Source of the DNA: Poriferisodalis sp965237655 | GTDB lineage: Bacteria; Actinomycetota; Acidimicrobiia; Acidimicrobiales; Poriferisodalaceae | Assembly (NCBI RefSeq): GCF_965237655.1 | Contig: NZ_CBDEGB010000002.1 | Location: 248,001-312,000 of the forward strand | DNA length: 64,000 nt | Reading direction: 5' to 3' | Part shown: positions 16,273 to 24,487 of the stretch, piece after piece | Layout of the letters: each line of letters opens with the position of its first letter | How positions within the stretch are numbered: the first letter of the stretch is position 1 | The notes under the pieces: model-generated | The model's database searches: none | The model's input: the letters and a program-made list of their open reading frames with translations, nothing else | Told to the model about the DNA's origin: nothing | Translations under genes and position numbers: made by a program

Positions 16273-17040
16273 TCAACGGCTGGCGTGATCGACCAGCCAG
16301 CGGAATGACGGGTCGGCCAGCGCTCCGATCATAAGCTCGGGGTGCCATTGCACGGCAATGATCGGCAGCTCGGCGTGCTCCATGCCTTCGATGATCCCGT
16401 CGGGAGAGTGAGCAGTGGCGATGTAGCCGTCGCCAAGCTGGTCGGCAGCCTGGTGATGTAAGGAGTTGACGGCGACCTCCGGTCCATACAGGCGTCGTAG
16501 TTCGCTGCCCTCGGTGGTGGTCACGACGTGCGGTGTTGCGTCGGGCGGCCCGTCGACAAATGCGTGGGTGGGCAGGTGGGGGTGCAGCGTGCCGCCGGCC
16601 GCGACCGTCATCAACTGGATGCCGCGGCAGATGCCCAGCACCGGCACGTCGGCGGTCACGGCGGCGTCGAGCAACTCGAGCTCGAAGGCGTCGCGCAGCG
16701 GTATCTGTCCGTCTGGCACGACAGCGTCGTCGGGCGTGTCGAAGGCGTTCGGGGCGCTGGCACCGGACCCGTCCCCAGCTTCGGTGACCAGCCGCTCGGC
16801 GTACAGGCTTGGAGCAACGTCCTCGCCGCCGGTGAGCAGGACTCCGTCGAGTCGAGGCGCAATGTCTGTGGGGTCAGCGTTGAGGGGCAGGTAGACCGCA
16901 ATGCCGCCCGCCGCGTTCACGGCCTGGGCGTAGTGGGCGATGTACAGGTCAACGTCGACATCGGTGAACACCGGTGGGAAGCCACCGATTCGTGATCCTT
17001 TGCGTCGGCGTCCGACAAGCCCGATCAACGGTTTCGGCAC
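16273..17040 (-). CDS. Gamma-glutamyl-gamma-aminobutyrate hydrolase family (class I GATase-like)
   Basis: 255-aa peptidase C26 family enzyme resembling PuuD, which hydrolyses gamma-glutamyl-GABA. The catalytic triad is visible as Cys138 in LGICRGIQLM and His233/Glu235 in VQWHPE, with LLTGGEDVAPSLY near residue 70. It lies 16 bases downstream of the acyltransferase in... reverse order of transcription, that is, upstream of it on the same strand, so they may be co-transcribed. The true substrate is uncertain because no other putrescine genes are nearby. Confidence 0.88.
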   Translation of the reverse strand: MPKPLIGLVGRRRKGSRIGGFPPVFTDVDVDLYIAHYAQAVNAAGGIAVYLPLNADPTDIAPRLDGVLLTGGEDVAPSLYAERLVTEAGDGSGASAPNAFDTPDDAVVPDGQIPLRDAFELELLDAAVTADVPVLGICRGIQLMTVAAGGTLHPHLPTHAFVDGPPDATPHVVTTTEGSELRRLYGPEVAVNSLHHQAADQLGDGYIATAHSPDGIIEGMEHAELPIIAVQWHPELMIGALADPSFRWLVDHASR

Positions 17041-17184
17041 CCGTCCACCCTAGATGGGTCGTTTCAAGACCCCCTCCGACATCTCGCTCACCGGCGCGCG
17101 CAAGTACGGTCGGGCCCATGGTGGTGCTTGGCTCGAGCTGCCGTAGCGATCAGGGCCGGGGAAGCTGCCAGGAGGCGTCTGGAA

Positions 17185-18882
17185 GTGCCCGCTGAGCCAG
17201 AAGACCCGGTGGTGTTGGTGCCGCTGGAGCCGGCCGACGGCGGTTCTGCGACGGTCGAAATGCAGCAGGGCACTGATGGGCCGCGAAAGCGTTGGTGGCT
17301 GGTCGCGACTGTTGCCGGCGCCCTGCTCATTGCCGCAGTTGCCGTCAATTCGCAGCTTGGAACAGACCGTGTCGCCGACGATGCTGAGGCGGCAGAAGAT
17401 GGGGGTGACGAGAGCGCGGACGGATCCTCGCCTGATGAACTCGAGGCGCCGGATGCGACGTCGGCGGACTCGCAGACGCCGGCGCAGCCGGAGCCGGACC
17501 CCTCAGGCGACGAGCGAGCAGGTGCCGACGACGATCCTGGGGCGGAGTCATTGCAGGTCTTCGGCGAACCTGAGCATCCGGTCTCGGGTGTCGAGCCGCA
17601 CATCCCGAGCCGCGTCCGGTCCGATGGGCCAGGTCCACCTGCGGAGATCTGTTCCGGCTTGCTCAGCGCAAGTCGAATCCAGCTTCCCCTGCGGTTTGCC
17701 AGCACGAAGCCCGAAGGCGTCGATCACCTGTCGTGGGCGCCGGACTGCCGGCGCATCGTGTTCCGGGTCGGGAGCACCTTGTGGGTGGCGAATGGCGATG
17801 GAACGAGCGACTTGCCGTTTCTCACCGCTCAGCATGGTCTGAGTGCGCCGGCGTGGTCGCCCGATAACGAGTGGATCGCTTTCTCGCAGGGAGCGATTGT
17901 CGACGGGGAGCGGGCGAGTCACATCTACATCGTTCAGCCCGATGCCCTTGGTCTCTCCCAAGTCACGGACGGTGTGGTCTTCGACCAAGACCCCGCGTGG
18001 TCGCCCGACGGGACCCGTATCGCGTTCTCGCGCCGCATTCGTGCGTCCGACGGCCACAACGAGGGCCAATTCGACCAATACATCGTGGTGGTTGAGCTCA
18101 GCACCGGCATTGAAGAAGAACTGACCGTCGGCGGCGAGCACGAGTCGGCACCAGCGTGGTCTCCCGACGGCGAACTGATCGCTTACCGGGTTGGCGACTC
18201 CCTGAAGATGTTGCGGCTGGACGACGCCGTTGAGTCCGAGCTGCTCGCCGGCGTGGCGGGGCGCGGTGCAACGTGGTCGCCGGATGGCTCGCGAGTTGCT
18301 GCATTCCGGGACTGGTTCGACGGCAGAGCGATGATCGTGGTCAGTGACCTGCCGGGGCTGTATCCCGGGGATCAGCATGTGATTGCTGTGGAGGGTCTCG
18401 AGCAGGCTTCGCCCACCGTGGTGCCGACGCTTCACTGGAGCGCTGACGGCCAGCGCCTCTTCTTCCACGGCTCCGATACGCCTGCCAGCCACTGGGCGTA
18501 CTCGATTGCGGTACCGAGACCAACGCGCTCGGCGGAGTACTGGGCGATGCTGGATGTTGTCGAGACGTTCGTGCGGGACGCCGGGTACGACGTGATTGCC
18601 GTTCAGCATTCGGTTGAGGTCGAAGCCGAGTTCTCGGTCCGGGGCCGGGCCGGTGAAACGATGATTGAGGCGTGGATCGCATTCGAGCGCAGCGAGCCGC
18701 GTCGTTTCTTCGAAGCCATCGAGAACCCGCATTCGGAATTGCCGGGAATCAGCCGCAGTCCCGAACGGATCGGCGTGTGGTTCGCGTGCGGCCATCTCTA
18801 CGGGGAAGTACTCACCGACTCGCTATCGGATGCCGACGCCCTCGCTGCCGAGCTGATATCAGCCGCCTGCGGGGACAACTAA
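17185..18882 (+). CDS. Membrane-anchored TolB/WD40-like beta-propeller protein
   Basis: 565 aa from GTG 17185, chosen because AGGAGG lies nine bases upstream; a TTG start at 17128 is possible but weaker. One transmembrane helix (WWLVATVAGALLIAAVAV) is followed by an acidic, Pro-rich linker. Six PD40-type blades follow: LSWAPDCRRIVFR, PAWSPDNEWIAFS, PAWSPDGTRIAFS, PAWSPDGELIAYR, TWSPDGSRVAAF and HWSADGQRLFFH. The C-terminal 130 residues have no recognised motif. An extracytoplasmic scaffold or sensor role is likely. The frame continues without shift into the type ISP remnant after its TAA stop. Confidence 0.85.
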   Translation: MPAEPEDPVVLVPLEPADGGSATVEMQQGTDGPRKRWWLVATVAGALLIAAVAVNSQLGTDRVADDAEAAEDGGDESADGSSPDELEAPDATSADSQTPAQPEPDPSGDERAGADDDPGAESLQVFGEPEHPVSGVEPHIPSRVRSDGPGPPAEICSGLLSASRIQLPLRFASTKPEGVDHLSWAPDCRRIVFRVGSTLWVANGDGTSDLPFLTAQHGLSAPAWSPDNEWIAFSQGAIVDGERASHIYIVQPDALGLSQVTDGVVFDQDPAWSPDGTRIAFSRRIRASDGHNEGQFDQYIVVVELSTGIEEELTVGGEHESAPAWSPDGELIAYRVGDSLKMLRLDDAVESELLAGVAGRGATWSPDGSRVAAFRDWFDGRAMIVVSDLPGLYPGDQHVIAVEGLEQASPTVVPTLHWSADGQRLFFHGSDTPASHWAYSIAVPRPTRSAEYWAMLDVVETFVRDAGYDVIAVQHSVEVEAEFSVRGRAGETMIEAWIAFERSEPRRFFEAIENPHSELPGISRSPERIGVWFACGHLYGEVLTDSLSDADALAAELISAACGDN

Positions 18883-18909
18883 CCCACCGCACGCGGAAGT
18901 ACGAGCACC

Positions 18910-19377
18910 GTTCGTGACGTCCTGTGGTGGCACACGTGGAGTGAGCGCTTCGCCGCGAAAGCGAACGCCAAGCTGCCTGGTGGCCGAGCCAGCGAAAGAG
19001 CGGCCGTGGGAGGCATGCCAGCGAATTTCGGTTACGAACCCGAGAGCCAGGAGCTCATCGTCGGCAACGGCATCTTCGCCCCGGTCAGCCCGGAAGTCTG
19101 GAACTTCGAGGTTTCCGGACTGCGAGTCCTACCGTCATGGCTCGGCTACCGGATGAAGAACCGCAAGGGCAGGAAGTCCAGCGAGTTGGACCTAATCCGT
19201 CCCAAGCGCTGGACCCAGTCCAAGGAACTGCTGCTCCTGTTGTCGATCCTCGAACACACCATCGAGGTCACTCCACGAGCCGCCGAACTCCTCGACCAAA
19301 TCGTCAACGGACCCCTCATCCCCGCCTCCGATCTCCCCCCGCCCACCCCCGCCGAACGCAAGCCCCCGAGAAACTGA
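18910..19377 (+). pseudogene. C-terminal remnant of a type ISP restriction-modification enzyme
   Basis: Translation from 18910 gives VRDVLWWHTWSERF...GMPANFGYEPESQELIVGNG and VSPEVWNFEVSGLRVLPSWL, GYRMKNRKGRKSSELD, which match the C-terminal target-recognition end of type ISP (single-polypeptide, LlaBIII-like) enzymes. Those proteins are roughly 1500 aa; only about 155 residues remain and the nuclease, helicase and methyltransferase parts are absent. It begins directly after the propeller gene stop and has no proper start (GTG 19006 is the only in-frame candidate). Interpreted as a relic left by deletion. Confidence 0.8.
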
Positions 19378-19382
19378 GACGC

Positions 19383-20252
19383 GTGGCAAGCAACAACGCT
19401 GGATGCGACTGGGATTTGGAAGACGCGGGTGCGCTCTTGATATCGCGAGTGCTAGGAGGGATACCTCGCCGACACGATCTCAACACTGGAACGCCCCAGC
19501 ACGACTTCGATATCTGCATGCCTGATGGTTCGGTTACCGCCCTGGAGGTCACTCAGCATGTCGTCTTTGCTCGTGAACAACAGCGAGGCGAATTCGACAA
19601 GCGCTCATGGCAATTCTCGGAGCTACAGAGCGATTGGTTCGCCGACGTCGTCCAAACAGCCTCGGTCCGCCGGCTGCACGAACTGCTTCCGGGCCTCCTG
19701 GAGCAACTGGAGCGTCAAGGTGCCAGGAAGCCGATGTTGACGCACGCGGCACTCAGAGTTCCCGACGAGGCCATCGGCATTATCGACAAGGGATTGGCGC
19801 AACTCGGAGTGTTGTCGTGCCGGTCGTACGAATCGGATGCACCGTGCGGCTCGATTTACCTTGATCCGTTGGTCGAACCCACATCATCCGACGTAGACAG
19901 TGCTGCCGAAGTCGTGACGCGTCATGCTCTCCGCGCCAAGGACAACGCCCGCAAGCTCGGACTTACCAGCTCGGCCACAGAACGTCACCTACTGATCTGG
20001 GTGGACCACGCAGCGCTTGATGCCAGAGCGGCCATGGAGCACGGCGAACGACATCAGCAACATCCGAGCGAAGTGCCCGAACTGCCCGACGAAATCGATA
20101 TCGCCTGGTTGGCATTGTCCGTGGTGAACCCGATCGTGTGGCGTTTGGATCACACAAGATGGCAGACGTTGGGACGTATCGAAGAATCAGAGCCCATTGA
20201 GTACGCAACTTCGGCGTCCGGAGCCCAACCGACCCGACCAAGGGATGCGTAG
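19383..20252 (+). CDS. Hypothetical protein next to the R-M remnant
   Basis: 289 aa from GTG 19383, six bases after the ISP remnant stop. I do not recognise the family. Visible features: WDLEDAGALLISRVLGGIPR at the N-terminus, then HDFDICMPDGSVTALEVTQH, a D...E-x-T arrangement on adjacent strands that loosely recalls PD-(D/E)xK nuclease cores, and LLIWVDHAALDARAAM and IDIAWLALSVVNPIVWRLDH near the C-terminus. No signal peptide or membrane helix. Its position behind an R-M relic and before a toxin-antitoxin pair suggests an accessory or defence role, but this is speculation. Confidence 0.6.
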   Translation: MASNNAGCDWDLEDAGALLISRVLGGIPRRHDLNTGTPQHDFDICMPDGSVTALEVTQHVVFAREQQRGEFDKRSWQFSELQSDWFADVVQTASVRRLHELLPGLLEQLERQGARKPMLTHAALRVPDEAIGIIDKGLAQLGVLSCRSYESDAPCGSIYLDPLVEPTSSDVDSAAEVVTRHALRAKDNARKLGLTSSATERHLLIWVDHAALDARAAMEHGERHQQHPSEVPELPDEIDIAWLALSVVNPIVWRLDHTRWQTLGRIEESEPIEYATSASGAQPTRPRDA

Positions 20253-20334
20253 GCATCGACACGGCCGACGATGTGCTTGCCGCTGGAGTCGGCCAGTAGC
20301 GGATGCCACCATTGTGGCCTTTCTGGTCAGTTTG

Positions 20335-20355
20335 ATATGACTAATCTAGTCATAT
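20335..20355 (+). promoter_or_regulatory. Palindromic operator and leaderless promoter of the Phd/PIN pair
   Basis: Perfect inverted repeat ATATGACTA (20335-20343), spacer ATC, TAGTCATAT (20347-20355). It overlaps the antitoxin ATG at 20354 and a TAATCT -10-like hexamer at 20342-20347, whose expected start site coincides with the A of the ATG. No Shine-Dalgarno sequence precedes the gene, so the transcript is probably leaderless. The position fits autorepression by the antitoxin or the complex. Confidence 0.75.
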
Positions 20356-20638
20356 GAGTTCCGGTGCAGTGTCCGTTTCCGAGTTGAAGGCGAACCTGTC
20401 CCGCTATCTGCGTGAGGTGCGGCGAGGCGGTGAGATACAGGTAACCGATCGAGGCACGCCGGTCGCGAGGCTTGTGCCGCCCGCGGAGCCCGAGGACGAG
20501 CATCTCAACCGATTGATTAAGTTAGGTGTGCTTAGAGCGGGGCAGGGAGATGCTGTCGCCGTGCTCGACGAACCTCCCCTGCAGATCCCGACCAGCCTCA
20601 CGGAGGCGTTGGCCGAGGAAAGAGAGGATCGTGTGTGA
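20354..20638 (+). CDS. Type II antitoxin, Phd/YefM (prevent-host-death) family
   Basis: 94 aa. The N-terminal half is a typical Phd/YefM DNA-binding domain: VSVSELKANLSRYLREVRRG and IQVTDRGTPVARLVPP. The C-terminal half is acidic and probably wraps the toxin. The stop overlaps the downstream toxin start by four bases (GTGA), indicating coupled translation. The operator overlaps the start codon. Confidence 0.92.
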   Translation: MSSGAVSVSELKANLSRYLREVRRGGEIQVTDRGTPVARLVPPAEPEDEHLNRLIKLGVLRAGQGDAVAVLDEPPLQIPTSLTEALAEEREDRV

Positions 20639-21060
20639 AGTACTGGGACACTTCGGCGCTCGTACCGCTCTTCGTTGCCGAACCGACAACTGACGCAGTG
20701 CGGTCGTGGCTGGAAGACGACGGCGTCATCGTTACCTGGGCGTGGTCGCGGGTTGAGATCGCGAGTGCGGTCGAGCGGCGCACGCGTGACGGCGATCTGT
20801 CACGCGAGCAGCGCCGCAGCATCATGCGTCACCTGGACGGATTCAGCGCGACATGGCATGAAGTGGTCGAGATTCTGGCCGTGCGGTCGCGTTCGATGTT
20901 GGTGCTGGCACGGCATCCACTCCGGGCGGCCGATGCCGCCCAGCTCGGCGCGGCATTGCATGTTCAAGAACAGCTCGGTGCCCCGTTGCAGTTCGTGAGT
21001 CTGGACCGACGCCTCGCCGAAGCAGCCGAACGTGAAGGACTTGCCGTCGTCTCCGCATGA
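20635..21060 (+). CDS. PIN-domain (VapC-like) ribonuclease toxin
   Basis: 141-aa PIN-domain endoribonuclease. Conserved acidic residues: Asp5 in YWDTSALVPLF, Glu in WSRVEIASAVERR, and Asp in HPLRAADAAQLGAAL, with VSLDRRLAEAAEREGL closing the fold. GTG start overlapping the antitoxin stop. Expected to cleave RNA when freed from the antitoxin. Confidence 0.93.
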   Translation: MKYWDTSALVPLFVAEPTTDAVRSWLEDDGVIVTWAWSRVEIASAVERRTRDGDLSREQRRSIMRHLDGFSATWHEVVEILAVRSRSMLVLARHPLRAADAAQLGAALHVQEQLGAPLQFVSLDRRLAEAAEREGLAVVSA

Positions 21061-21135
21061 GCGGGCAGCTCCGTCGGCAATCAGATCTCCCCGCGCAGTC
21101 ATGCTGGTTCCGCTCGCGAATGACAGGCTGAAGAC

Positions 21136-21828
21136 GTGGGGAGCCCAGACTGGACGCAGTTCGCCGATGTGGCAAGCGTCGACGTCGAGACCGCCACTGC
21201 GAGCGAAGCATCGATTTGCCAAGTCGGCGTCGCCACAGTCGACGGCCGAGGGCAGATCACCGTCAATACCTGGTTGGTCCAGCCACCCGGAAACCGCTAC
21301 GAAGCGAAGAACATCGGGATTCACGGGATCACGCCAGAGGAAACCGCCGACGAACCCACATTCGATGTCATTTGGCCGGAAGTCTGTGCTGTCCTGGGCC
21401 AACGGCAGCTGATCGCGCACAACTCGGAATTTGATCGCCAGTGTCTTGCTGCGACGCTTCGCCTGTACGGGATTGTGTGGAAGCAGCCTCGCTGGGGCTG
21501 CACGCTCCGCATGGCCCACTTGCTTTTGCCGAGGCGTACCCAGCCGTACAGGCTGACGGCGCTATGCGAGTCCTACGGCGTCCACCGAGGCAAGCAGCAC
21601 GATGCGGGGGATGACGCAGCCGCAGCTCTCCAATTGGCAGCGCTCCCGCTTGCGGCCGACGGTGACGGTGACCTCAAGCGGCTAATTGACCGCTCAAACA
21701 GGGGATGGCAAAGCCGACGCGAGACTGCGAACCGCCGAGTTGCCTCGATGAGCACCGACCCGGCCACTGAACGTCAGCTCGCCTACCTGAGTGACCTGCT
21801 CGCCGAGCGGGCCTATCCATGTCGCTGA
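21136..21828 (+). CDS. DnaQ-like DEDDh 3'-5' exonuclease
   Basis: 230 aa from GTG 21136. Exonuclease motifs: Exo I DVET near residue 16-19, Exo II IAHNSEFDRQCL near 95, and Exo III HDAGDDAAAAL with the DEDDh His. This is the epsilon-subunit type proofreading/exonuclease fold used in stand-alone repair or defence nucleases. After the domain the sequence TERQLAYLSDLLAERAYP leads into a C-terminal extension that continues only in another frame (21819-21998), so the present stop may be caused by a frameshift. Confidence 0.88.
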   Translation: MGSPDWTQFADVASVDVETATASEASICQVGVATVDGRGQITVNTWLVQPPGNRYEAKNIGIHGITPEETADEPTFDVIWPEVCAVLGQRQLIAHNSEFDRQCLAATLRLYGIVWKQPRWGCTLRMAHLLLPRRTQPYRLTALCESYGVHRGKQHDAGDDAAAALQLAALPLAADGDGDLKRLIDRSNRGWQSRRETANRRVASMSTDPATERQLAYLSDLLAERAYPCR

Positions 21829-21998
21829 CAGGCATCACCAAAGGCGAAGCGTCGCGGGCCATCGACAGCCTCCTGGCGGGCCGCCTGCCTCCACGTGCGC
21901 GAGCCCCACATCGAAGCGGATGCCTCGCCAATTCGCCGCGTGCTGCGTTACTCACCGTCGTGGCACTACTGCGGCAAATCATCTCTCGTCCTAGATGA
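21819..21998 (+). other. Out-of-frame C-terminal extension of the exonuclease
   Basis: ATG 21819 opens a 59-codon frame overlapping the exonuclease stop: MSLTGITKGEASRAIDSLLA then GRLPPRARAPHRSG. Joined to the preceding TERQLAYLSDLLAERAYP, it forms a helix-rich module of the kind found at the C-terminus of some nucleases and DUF3072-like proteins (RQ..YL..LL...G....LTK.EAS..I..L). A one-base shift near 21815-21822 would restore one protein of about 290 aa. A separate small gene is the alternative. Confidence 0.5.
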
Positions 21999-22109
21999 AA
22001 CCTCGGCTTGACCCTTGGCCACTCGGTTGCACTGTGGCCGGTGAGTGTGACACCGAGTTCATGGCAACTCAGTCGGTTCTATGTGAGACGAGAGGGTTCT
22101 GAAGCAGCC

Positions 22110-23048
22110 ATGACGAACGCCTCCGACGATCTCCCGCCGGTGTCCGATGACGCAACCCCGGCCGTGCTACTCCGCCTCAGTTATCGGAGCAACGATGACT
22201 TTCGCAGCGGATACCACCCTCGGGATGGGATCGAACCTGTGACTGAATCGCTGCGCGGTTGGTGGGAGCTTGAGCCAGATGACATAGATGCACTGCACAT
22301 CAATTACGTCGTGGCATTTCACCGGGGCCGAACGCTCGCCGTGGCGAAGATTGATCCAGACAGCTGGAAATGGCTTGAGATCGATGGCTCTGGTCATCAC
22401 ACGACGGCGGTGGACGCACTGGGCAACCCGCGCGACACCCGTCCGCGAGGCGGCGATACCCGCGTCCGATGGGCCTTCGACGTACCGTCAGGCGGTGCCC
22501 CCAGCGATGTCTGGGACGCCTGGGTCGGTAGTGGTGGCAAGCGGCTTCCCGAACGGCTGCATCACACCATCACCAGCTTCTGGCCTGCGTCGCCGGCCGA
22601 CAGCGCCCACGATCTACTGGGCAAGGCCGTTCGCCTGCTCGGCCGTGGCCTCAGGCCGTTCATGCGACGGCACTTCCAATCCAGACATGGCGTCGACTGG
22701 CTTGAAACCCTCCGCCGTCGCCACGGTCTCCTCGCGTTTCACGATGATCCGGCGTCGCCCGAGGATCCGTATGTGAACCTGATGATCCTTCGTCGCGAGT
22801 GGTCCGCTGTGAGTTACGCCTTCGCCCGCTCGGATCGCGCTACCGGCCAGAAGCTCCTGAATGCCCGCAACCGCTGGGCGCACTTTGGGCCTGTCGACGC
22901 CCCAAACGCTCGTAGCGATGCAGCGAGCATCTTGGCGTTTCTCAACGAGATCGGCGCGAGCAACGAGTTCTGGCAGGTAGAGAGCATCGTGCGGGCGCTC
23001 GACTTGCAAATCAGCCGGTATGAAGGCAGGGACGCTCCGCAGCGCTGA
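22110..23048 (+). CDS. HEPN-domain protein (Swt1-like) with a novel N-terminal domain
   Basis: 312 aa from ATG 22110. The C-terminal third resembles Swt1-type HEPN domains: WSAVSYAFARSDRATGQKLL followed by NARNRWAHFGP, containing the Rx4-6H signature of HEPN RNases (RNRWAH), and a closing LNEIGASNEFWQVESIVRAL. The N-terminal half contains LRGWWELEPDDIDALHINYV, VAFHRGRTLAVAKIDPDSWK and TRVRWAFDVPSG, which look like an EVE/PUA-like small-molecule or modified-base reading fold, but I cannot name it securely. A defence or RNA-cleavage role is inferred from the HEPN motif and neighbourhood. Confidence 0.65.
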   Translation: MTNASDDLPPVSDDATPAVLLRLSYRSNDDFRSGYHPRDGIEPVTESLRGWWELEPDDIDALHINYVVAFHRGRTLAVAKIDPDSWKWLEIDGSGHHTTAVDALGNPRDTRPRGGDTRVRWAFDVPSGGAPSDVWDAWVGSGGKRLPERLHHTITSFWPASPADSAHDLLGKAVRLLGRGLRPFMRRHFQSRHGVDWLETLRRRHGLLAFHDDPASPEDPYVNLMILRREWSAVSYAFARSDRATGQKLLNARNRWAHFGPVDAPNARSDAASILAFLNEIGASNEFWQVESIVRALDLQISRYEGRDAPQR

Positions 23049-23077
23049 TGCGCGACGGCCTGCAAGGCAAGCGATGT

Positions 23078-23650
23078 CTAGCGGCGGTGACGAACTGGTG
23101 CTGAGGAATCCTCGTCGAATAAGGCCAACTGGGGTCCTGCGGTGAGTTCGTGGGTCTCCATCTCAGATTCCGAAACGAGTTGACTGTCGCCTCGGATGTG
23201 CATCACCGTCGGTGGGGCGTCGTCGTTGAGCAGTGCCTGGGTGATGAGTAGCCGTCGATGGCAGCGTGTCGGATCTTCTTCGCTGCACATGGCTGCAACC
23301 TGCTGGGTCGCAGCAGTGGCCATCAAACGACGCAGCCCATTGGCGAAACGTCTAGTGCGCGCGACGCGGTCGTACAGCACATTGCCGGCGTCGTCGTAGA
23401 GTTCCGGCTCCTTGGGCCGGCCGCCTAGCTCGTCACCCAGGAACAGGTAGCCGATGCCAATCTCCGACAGCAGATCCCGCAGGCGCGACTGCCTGAAGTG
23501 AGGTGAGAAGCGGCTGTAGGGCTGCGAGCGGACATCGACGACCGTCTCGATGCCGTGCTGTTGGAGCAGGGCGAGGAAGCGATCTGTCGGGTGATTGGAG
23601 TGACCGATCGTCCAAAGCTTGGTGGACTTGTTCACAGAGCGAGCCTTCAC
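23078..23650 (-). CDS. DUF488 family protein
   Basis: 190 aa. Typical DUF488 features: LWTIGHSNHPTDRFLALLQQ at the start, VVDVRSQPYSRFSPHF, LGDELGGRP, and the cysteine motif CSEEDPTRCHRRLL near residue 122. The family is widespread, of unknown function, and often found near defence or stress genes. The C-terminal 30 residues are variable. Divergent transcription from the HEPN gene is not the case; the two genes are convergent, 29 bases apart. Confidence 0.9.
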   Translation of the reverse strand: MKARSVNKSTKLWTIGHSNHPTDRFLALLQQHGIETVVDVRSQPYSRFSPHFRQSRLRDLLSEIGIGYLFLGDELGGRPKEPELYDDAGNVLYDRVARTRRFANGLRRLMATAATQQVAAMCSEEDPTRCHRRLLITQALLNDDAPPTVMHIRGDSQLVSESEMETHELTAGPQLALFDEDSSAPVRHRR

Positions 23651-23894
23651 CAGGGGTTCGGTGCGGTCAACAGGAGCCCGAACCGTCCGTCGGGGACTGC
23701 CACTTCACGCCTGGATGCGCTGTGGCGGCTGGCGAGGGCCGGCGCTGCAGATCGACTCGCAGCCTGACGTGGGAGGGCTGCCGGGGCGGATCGGTGAAAC
23801 CGAAGCCGAGCGGCCGGTCAAGCGAGGCGAGCGCCCCGAGGTCGGCACCGTCCAGGCTCGCTGTCGCGGCGACGATCCGGCGGGCCGTGCGGGT

Positions 23895-24338
23895 TCAGTA
23901 CCACTCGACGACACCGGTCGGGCTGGTGCTATAGGTGCGCACATCGAGCAGCTTGCGGGCGCACCAGTTCTCGACGGTGGCAGTGACCCATTGGGGACGC
24001 AGCGGCAGGCTGAGTGTCGCCAGGCCGATCGTCATTTGCAGTTCCAGGCCACCCGAGCGAACGGTGTAGCGACGGCCGATGCGTTCGGTCGTGACCGGCT
24101 GGTGCTGAAGATCATCGAATGGGTACACGGAGTCGACGTACTGGGCAGCATCAGCCTCGCCGAGCAGGACGCGATGCCCGTCGGGCTGCGCCCACATGAT
24201 GTCGGCGAACGGTCCGATGGGGCTGCGCCGCCAGTTGCCGATCACGAACCGATGACCCGAGGCGAATCCCACCGACGTGATCGAGCCCCACAACGTCTCG
24301 ATCACAGGCATCTGCAATTCCCTCTTCCGTTCCATCAT
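23895..24338 (-). CDS. Hypothetical protein, possibly truncated by an in-frame TGA
   Basis: About 147 aa from ATG 24338 (GAGGA seven bases upstream). I do not know its function. Conserved-looking stretches include SVGFASGHRFVIGNWRRSPI, GPFADIMWAQPDGHRVLLG and VDSVYPFDDLQ. After the TGA at 23895-23897 the same frame stays open to 23667 and reads like protein (IVAATASLDGADLGALASLD, RPLGFGFTDPP), so the stop may be a nonsense mutation and the intact gene about 220 aa. Alternatively the stop is natural. Confidence 0.6.
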   Translation of the reverse strand: MMERKRELQMPVIETLWGSITSVGFASGHRFVIGNWRRSPIGPFADIMWAQPDGHRVLLGEADAAQYVDSVYPFDDLQHQPVTTERIGRRYTVRSGGLELQMTIGLATLSLPLRPQWVTATVENWCARKLLDVRTYSTSPTGVVEWY

Positions 24339-24487
24339 CGAATCATCCTCATGCCGCAAGCTTGAACTGGATTTCGTACCTGATGGGGACTCTCCAGAAG
24401 GTCGATCGCTACGCGACTTCGCCGCAGCTAGCTCGAATTCGAGGCGATTCCTAAACCTGTCGCAGCTTGGGGGTACGTTCGCCGTTC

